From positions 40,878,764 to 40,942,763 of the forward strand of contig CM072523.1 of the NCBI GenBank assembly GCA_036898135.1: a stretch of 64,000 bases of DNA, read 5' to 3'. Below are positions 59,845-64,000 of the stretch, piece after piece. The position numbers and the translations under genes were made by a program. The stretch's first letter is position 1. Each line of letters begins with the position of its first letter. Source of the stretch: Oncomelania hupensis. Taxonomy: Eukaryota; Mollusca; Gastropoda; Littorinimorpha; Pomatiopsidae. The notes under the pieces were generated by a model. That model was not told the DNA's origin. It did no database searches and was given only the letters and a program-made list of their open reading frames with translations.

Positions 59845-60145
59845 TGGTCTGTGCAGGCCACGCATTCAATCGCACGGACTTTAAAGATCCAGACGCTCAT
59901 GTCCTTGACGTGTGAGGTCGGGCTACACAAATACATCCAACACGCAATAGATCCCTTCTCCTCTTCCCGGTGTCCCAGGATTGTGGTCAGGCGTCTCTGG
60001 ACGTCAGACTATGCGCCCATATGTTCCCAGTGGGCACCTTCGGCGGCTTGAGTTAGATCCTGTATCGGCCGCGCCAGTGTCTTGAGCAGCTCTTGAGATG
60101 GAAGGGCGCTATTTAAGAACGATTAAATAAATAAATAAATAAGCC
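59845..60145 (+). repeat. 280 bp dispersed repeat, copy 2 (GCGCTATTTAAG end)
   Basis: Roughly three-quarters identical by eye to 21068-21352 over its length, with the same 3' end followed by (AAAT)n. Confidence 0.8.
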
Positions 60146-61475
60146 TTCTCTCTCTATCACTCCCACTCCCTCCATCCACCCCCACCGCTTTTTCCCTTCT
60201 TCCCTCTCTTGAGATCGGCTTTTGTGTTTCATTAATTAGTTTTCACGGTCAGCGACACCAGCGTTTCAAGCAAAATGTGAAGGGGGGAAATCTGCACATG
60301 CTTCATTTAATGTCCCCTTTACGCCGTTTGTGTATGCGTGCTTGCACCAGTGTGCGTGTGTGTGTGTGTGCGTGGAATGGGGGTGTGCGTGCATGCGTGC
60401 GTGCAGGCATCAGTGTGTGTGTGTCCAGTGCGCATATGAACTAGTATTGGCCCACGCGGGAGACGGAAGAGGAACTATAAGCTACAACCATGAAAGGTTT
60501 CTTCATTTGATAAGTAGTCAAAGGAGAAGTTGGTACCTCGATTTGTCGGTCTTGAAAACAGAGATCATTTGTGTTTAACAATGACTCATGTCCCATTGTA
60601 TGAAGAAGATGCCCTATCACTGAATTAACGTAGGCCTATATTTTCAAAGTGTAACTAAGTGACTTTTACTGATTTAGACCATTACTTTGGCCCAAGAAGT
60701 GTCGTTGCACTGTTACTTTATTAGGCGAGCGTTTTCCTACATGTAAGTGTAGGCGTACTGTTACTGTATTAAATGAGTATAGACCTATTTAAGGAAATAT
60801 CCATATCAAAACAGTTTATACTGTGGCCTTCGTTGCAGAAGAGTGCACCCCTGCTGTATTATGGAAAAGTCTCTCTCTACTGGGAGGATGAACTAGCCCC
60901 TGGCAGTTTGTACGATCAGGGTGCCCTGATTCCGTCCGCTTGTCACTTGCAGGTGTAGCTGACAAGTCTATTTAGGGCGCTTGACGCGCTTCCATTCAGG
61001 ACCACAAAGAGGCGACCGTTTCTTAAGATAAAACAAAAAGAGAAACTTGGGTAGAGAAAATGAAGATATTACCCTCGCGTGCTTAAGAGAAAAAATAAAA
61101 TACAATATGAGGATTATGAAACGGTGATTGGGGGAGAGGGGATATCGTTGCATTTGTTTCTGGTGCAATAATGCTACTGAGACAGAGACACGCTTTTGGC
61201 TTCTGTGACCGTTGTACTGTGATTTAAGATCAAGGTTTTTTGTATGATTTAGAACACAATACTTAGTTATAATGATGCAAACATTGCGCGTCGTGTCGCA
61301 ACATTTGTCTTTCATGCAATTAAAAGAAGATAGCATTTATCATAAAGCTAAAATAACTTATCTTGTCCTTGATTGTATATTTTTTTCATTTCATACCTTT
61401 TTCCATTCCACCTCCCACTTCTTTTGTGCCAATGGCCAAGTCCACAAATAAAACAAAAATAGTCAACTTGTCAAC
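60146..61475. other. Intronic, nothing recognised
   Basis: GT patch near 60355-60425. No exon is supported. Confidence 0.4.
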
Positions 61476-61487
61476 TCTCTCTCTCTC

Positions 61488-61532
<45 letters not shown>

Positions 61533-61576
61533 CGCTTGTTCTCTCTCTCTCTCTCTCTCGCTCTCTCTCTCTCTCA
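61476..61576. repeat. (CT)n tract with CG interruptions
   Basis: Three CT blocks separated by CGCTCGCTTGTT and CGCTCT. Confidence 0.9.
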
Positions 61577-62989
61577 GGCACATGCTCGTAACGCACAATG
61601 TCATGGCGCACACTCACACACATCAGTTCAAATCAAAGCAATGGTTTCAATAGAGTGTAATTTCTAGATTAAAACAACTCACAGGGTAACAAAATAACAA
61701 TTTATCTTTCTTCTGCTTTAGAAAGATTCGTCGTGATTTTTTTAGTTTTGTTAAAACTCGTTATTGTATTGGAAAGGAAGAACGTGTCTTTGTAGGAATA
61801 ATTATTATTTGTATTGATTGGTATGCATCTTTAAAATAGATTTTAAAAAAAACACACACACGCAAACACACACACACAGACACACAAATACAATGCAAGA
61901 ATTGAAACTGTTTTAAAAACTCCCTAAGGTATTAGTAACAATAACCTTATTCAGCGTTAAAAAAAAGGTTTTGTTCGTGACTGGCTGACAGTATTATTAA
62001 GTTGTATTTGCAGTTCTTTGTTAAGAGTATTAGTAGTGTGTAATCTCTACAACAACAGTGACTGAGGCGTTATGAAGTTCATCTTTTGATAGCAACGAGC
62101 AATCGCTATGTCATGTTTTATATGCCAGCCTGTAGAGAGAGGGCAGCAGTACAGCGACATGAACGATTGATATAATAGGATAGCTACAAAATACAATATT
62201 TAGTTAGGTTTTATTTATTTATTTATTTAATTTTAATAATTATAGTGTTACAAGTCCAGATGACTAATTTGAATTATGAAAAATCGATATTTATTTTGTA
62301 TTTCATTTATGAGCAATGCTATTATTCTCATTCGCGTGACAGGTGCATCGATAGTAGTCTACGCGGTCCCTGGCCGTACACAGAAGATTATACTTACAAC
62401 GCAGGCAATAGCTAATTATGGGGATAACATTTTCCAATGTTGTTTTAGTATATATTAATACCCCGTACAAATATGAAACAAATGTGCCAATTACATTATA
62501 ACAGATATAGAATAAAAGAGTTCTGTCTACTTTGACTTGGCCTAACTGACACGGAAAATTGAAATCCCACAATACATCACAGAAGCGGCACTTTCAGATT
62601 ATAGGATATGAAGAACCGGCCGCAGTTACCTTTATACTATATAGGCCCGTGTTATACCTTAGTAGTAAACAAAGAATTCTGTAAGGAGAAATCTTAAGCG
62701 AGATGTTGACCAACACTTTGGATTCAATCTTTAAATAAAAGCAATATTTTACACAATAATATATATAAATTTCATTTTAAAAATACATAGCTTCCTACTC
62801 AAGTTTCAGCTTTTTAAGACCCTACTTCTTCCTATTTAAAACAATATTACAAATAAACAAAGAAGAAGATTAAACAGAGAAAAGTGGATCAGGACGATAG
62901 CTTACATAATTCCTCTAATGGATTTTTTCTACATGTAAAAAGGTGTCCCATTAAAAATACACCACCCTTTAGCTTTTACTAATCTTACT
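61577..62989. other. AT-rich intronic, nothing recognised
   Basis: Short CA tract near 61850-61890 and ATTT runs near 62215. No finger-4/5 exon is visible. Confidence 0.4.
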
Positions 62990-63560
62990 CATCCGAGTCT
63001 TAGAGCAAAACGCAAAAACCTGTCTCGTCAAGCCTACACATTTATCGGCATTTCATTAGTCTGTGCTCGACACAGATTTCATTGTTTAAAATGTCAGCTT
63101 TTATCTCGCTGGATGCTGCTCAGTAGACAATTGTTTGTTGATGTCACTGTAAGTCTTTTGACCAAAGCAATTTTAGTATATGCAGCAGTGCACGGGGCAA
63201 AAAGATTCAATTATTTTACTTTTTTTTTAACAGTATTGCTAGACGACAAGCTTTTATTTTCTGTATTATTTTGGCATACTAGTGTCGATTCGGATGACAA
63301 CTGAACCATGATGTCATGACGACTATTCAGCTGCATGTGTTGCCAATACGAGCGAGCTCGGGATGTGCGGAGCCTCCACTCTGGGTAATGAGCAAATCAA
63401 ACTGTAGTCAATTACGGGCTTCCAAATGTTGTTAGCCATTCTCTTTTATTGACGGCGGCCCTAGCCTCATTCTCTTTCATTGACAACGGGCGTACCTCAG
63501 GGATATAGTTTACCGGCTGTTGTATATAAACACCGTGCTTTGTGTCCCTATAATCGCGGT
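62990..63560. promoter_or_regulatory. Candidate enhancer or promoter in Zic intron 2
   Basis: Repeat-free block with a cluster of sites: Sox-like CATTGTT (about 63079) and ACAATTGTTTG (about 63127), TCF-like TTTTGACCAAAG (about 63157), E-box CAGCTG (about 63330), homeodomain TAATGAG and CAATTACG (about 63387, 63410), and a spaced direct repeat CATTCTCTTTYATTGAC (about 63438 and 63470). A TATA-like TGTATATAAACA lies near 63521. Site density is judged by eye; function is inference. Confidence 0.35.
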
Positions 63561-63925
63561 CGCTTTAAATAGATCTGTGTAAAATGAATGGCCCGGGTTT
63601 TTTGTATTTTATGTTATGTTATGTTATGTTATTTTATTATTAGCATTTAATTTTTGTCGAATGACAATGATTCTATATAGTCTCACACATTTTCCGCACC
63701 CGTTTTGCTTTAGAAAATTAATATTAAAAACAAAACAAACAAATCCATTGGCGAGTCTTGCTCTGTATTAAGTTAAAGCATCAGTTGGAAGTTTTATCTT
63801 TTTTCCATTTTTTTCTTTCTTGTGCTAGAGAAAATGTTCACATTTTGACGTTTAACTACATTTTTAAAGTATATTTCGCATTTTCAGCCATGATGATCAT
63901 CAATGCAATATATTAATTATCGTGC

Positions 63926-63927
<2 letters not shown>

Positions 63928-63995
<68 letters not shown>

Positions 63996-64000
63996 GTCAT
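63928..64000. repeat. (ATC)n microsatellite running to the window end
   Basis: About 24 units with one GTC near the end. Confidence 0.95.

Overview
This is eukaryotic, almost certainly metazoan DNA. It is AT-rich, has spliced exons with GT/AG borders, and is crowded with microsatellites, tRNA-derived SINEs and 5'-truncated LINEs. The one confident host gene is a Zic/odd-paired type zinc-finger transcription factor, which is specific to animals. The repeat types together suggest a lophotrochozoan, most likely a mollusc (gastropod-like). That placement is inference; no marker in the window fixes the species.

Layout. 1-1530: 3' half of a RNase H-bearing LINE cut by the window edge, with a duplicated 3' end. 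1.5-9 kb: simple repeats, a 0.7 kb retroelement called E1 here, an orphan candidate exon (5688-5919), a SINE and a DNA-transposon remnant. 9.2-11.3 kb: decayed LINE on the minus strand. 12.0-13.8 kb: two LTR-like repeats. 14-32 kb: SINEs of several families, E1 copies, LINE tails, an interstitial telomeric tract, and very long trinucleotide and GA/CT arrays. 32.8-33.4 kb: a CpG- and GC-rich island with promoter character. 34.6-35.5 kb: a LINE fragment with a SINE nested inside it. 37.8-38.5 kb: an internally deleted hAT-like element. 39.8-42.5 kb: two minisatellites and E1 copy 4.

46.0-64 kb: the Zic gene on the plus strand. A 5'UTR/first coding exon (46016-46723) is followed by a 1.5 kb intron and a second coding exon (48262-48964). 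The second exon ends inside the conserved zinc-finger array, at the boundary between fingers 3 and 4. I find no exon for fingers 4-5 in the remaining 15 kb, so the second intron probably runs past the window end. That intron holds a long inverted repeat beside a TA tract, a frameshifted LINE, a 280 bp repeat and, near 63.0-63.56 kb, a repeat-free block rich in homeodomain, Sox and TCF-like sites that could be an enhancer.

The strongest unusual signal is E1. It has five insertions with a common 3' end, three of them with a common 5' end, and each is bounded by its own perfect 11-13 bp target-site duplication. This is the signature of target-primed reverse transcription by a defined non-autonomous element of about 0.7 kb that I cannot assign to a named family.
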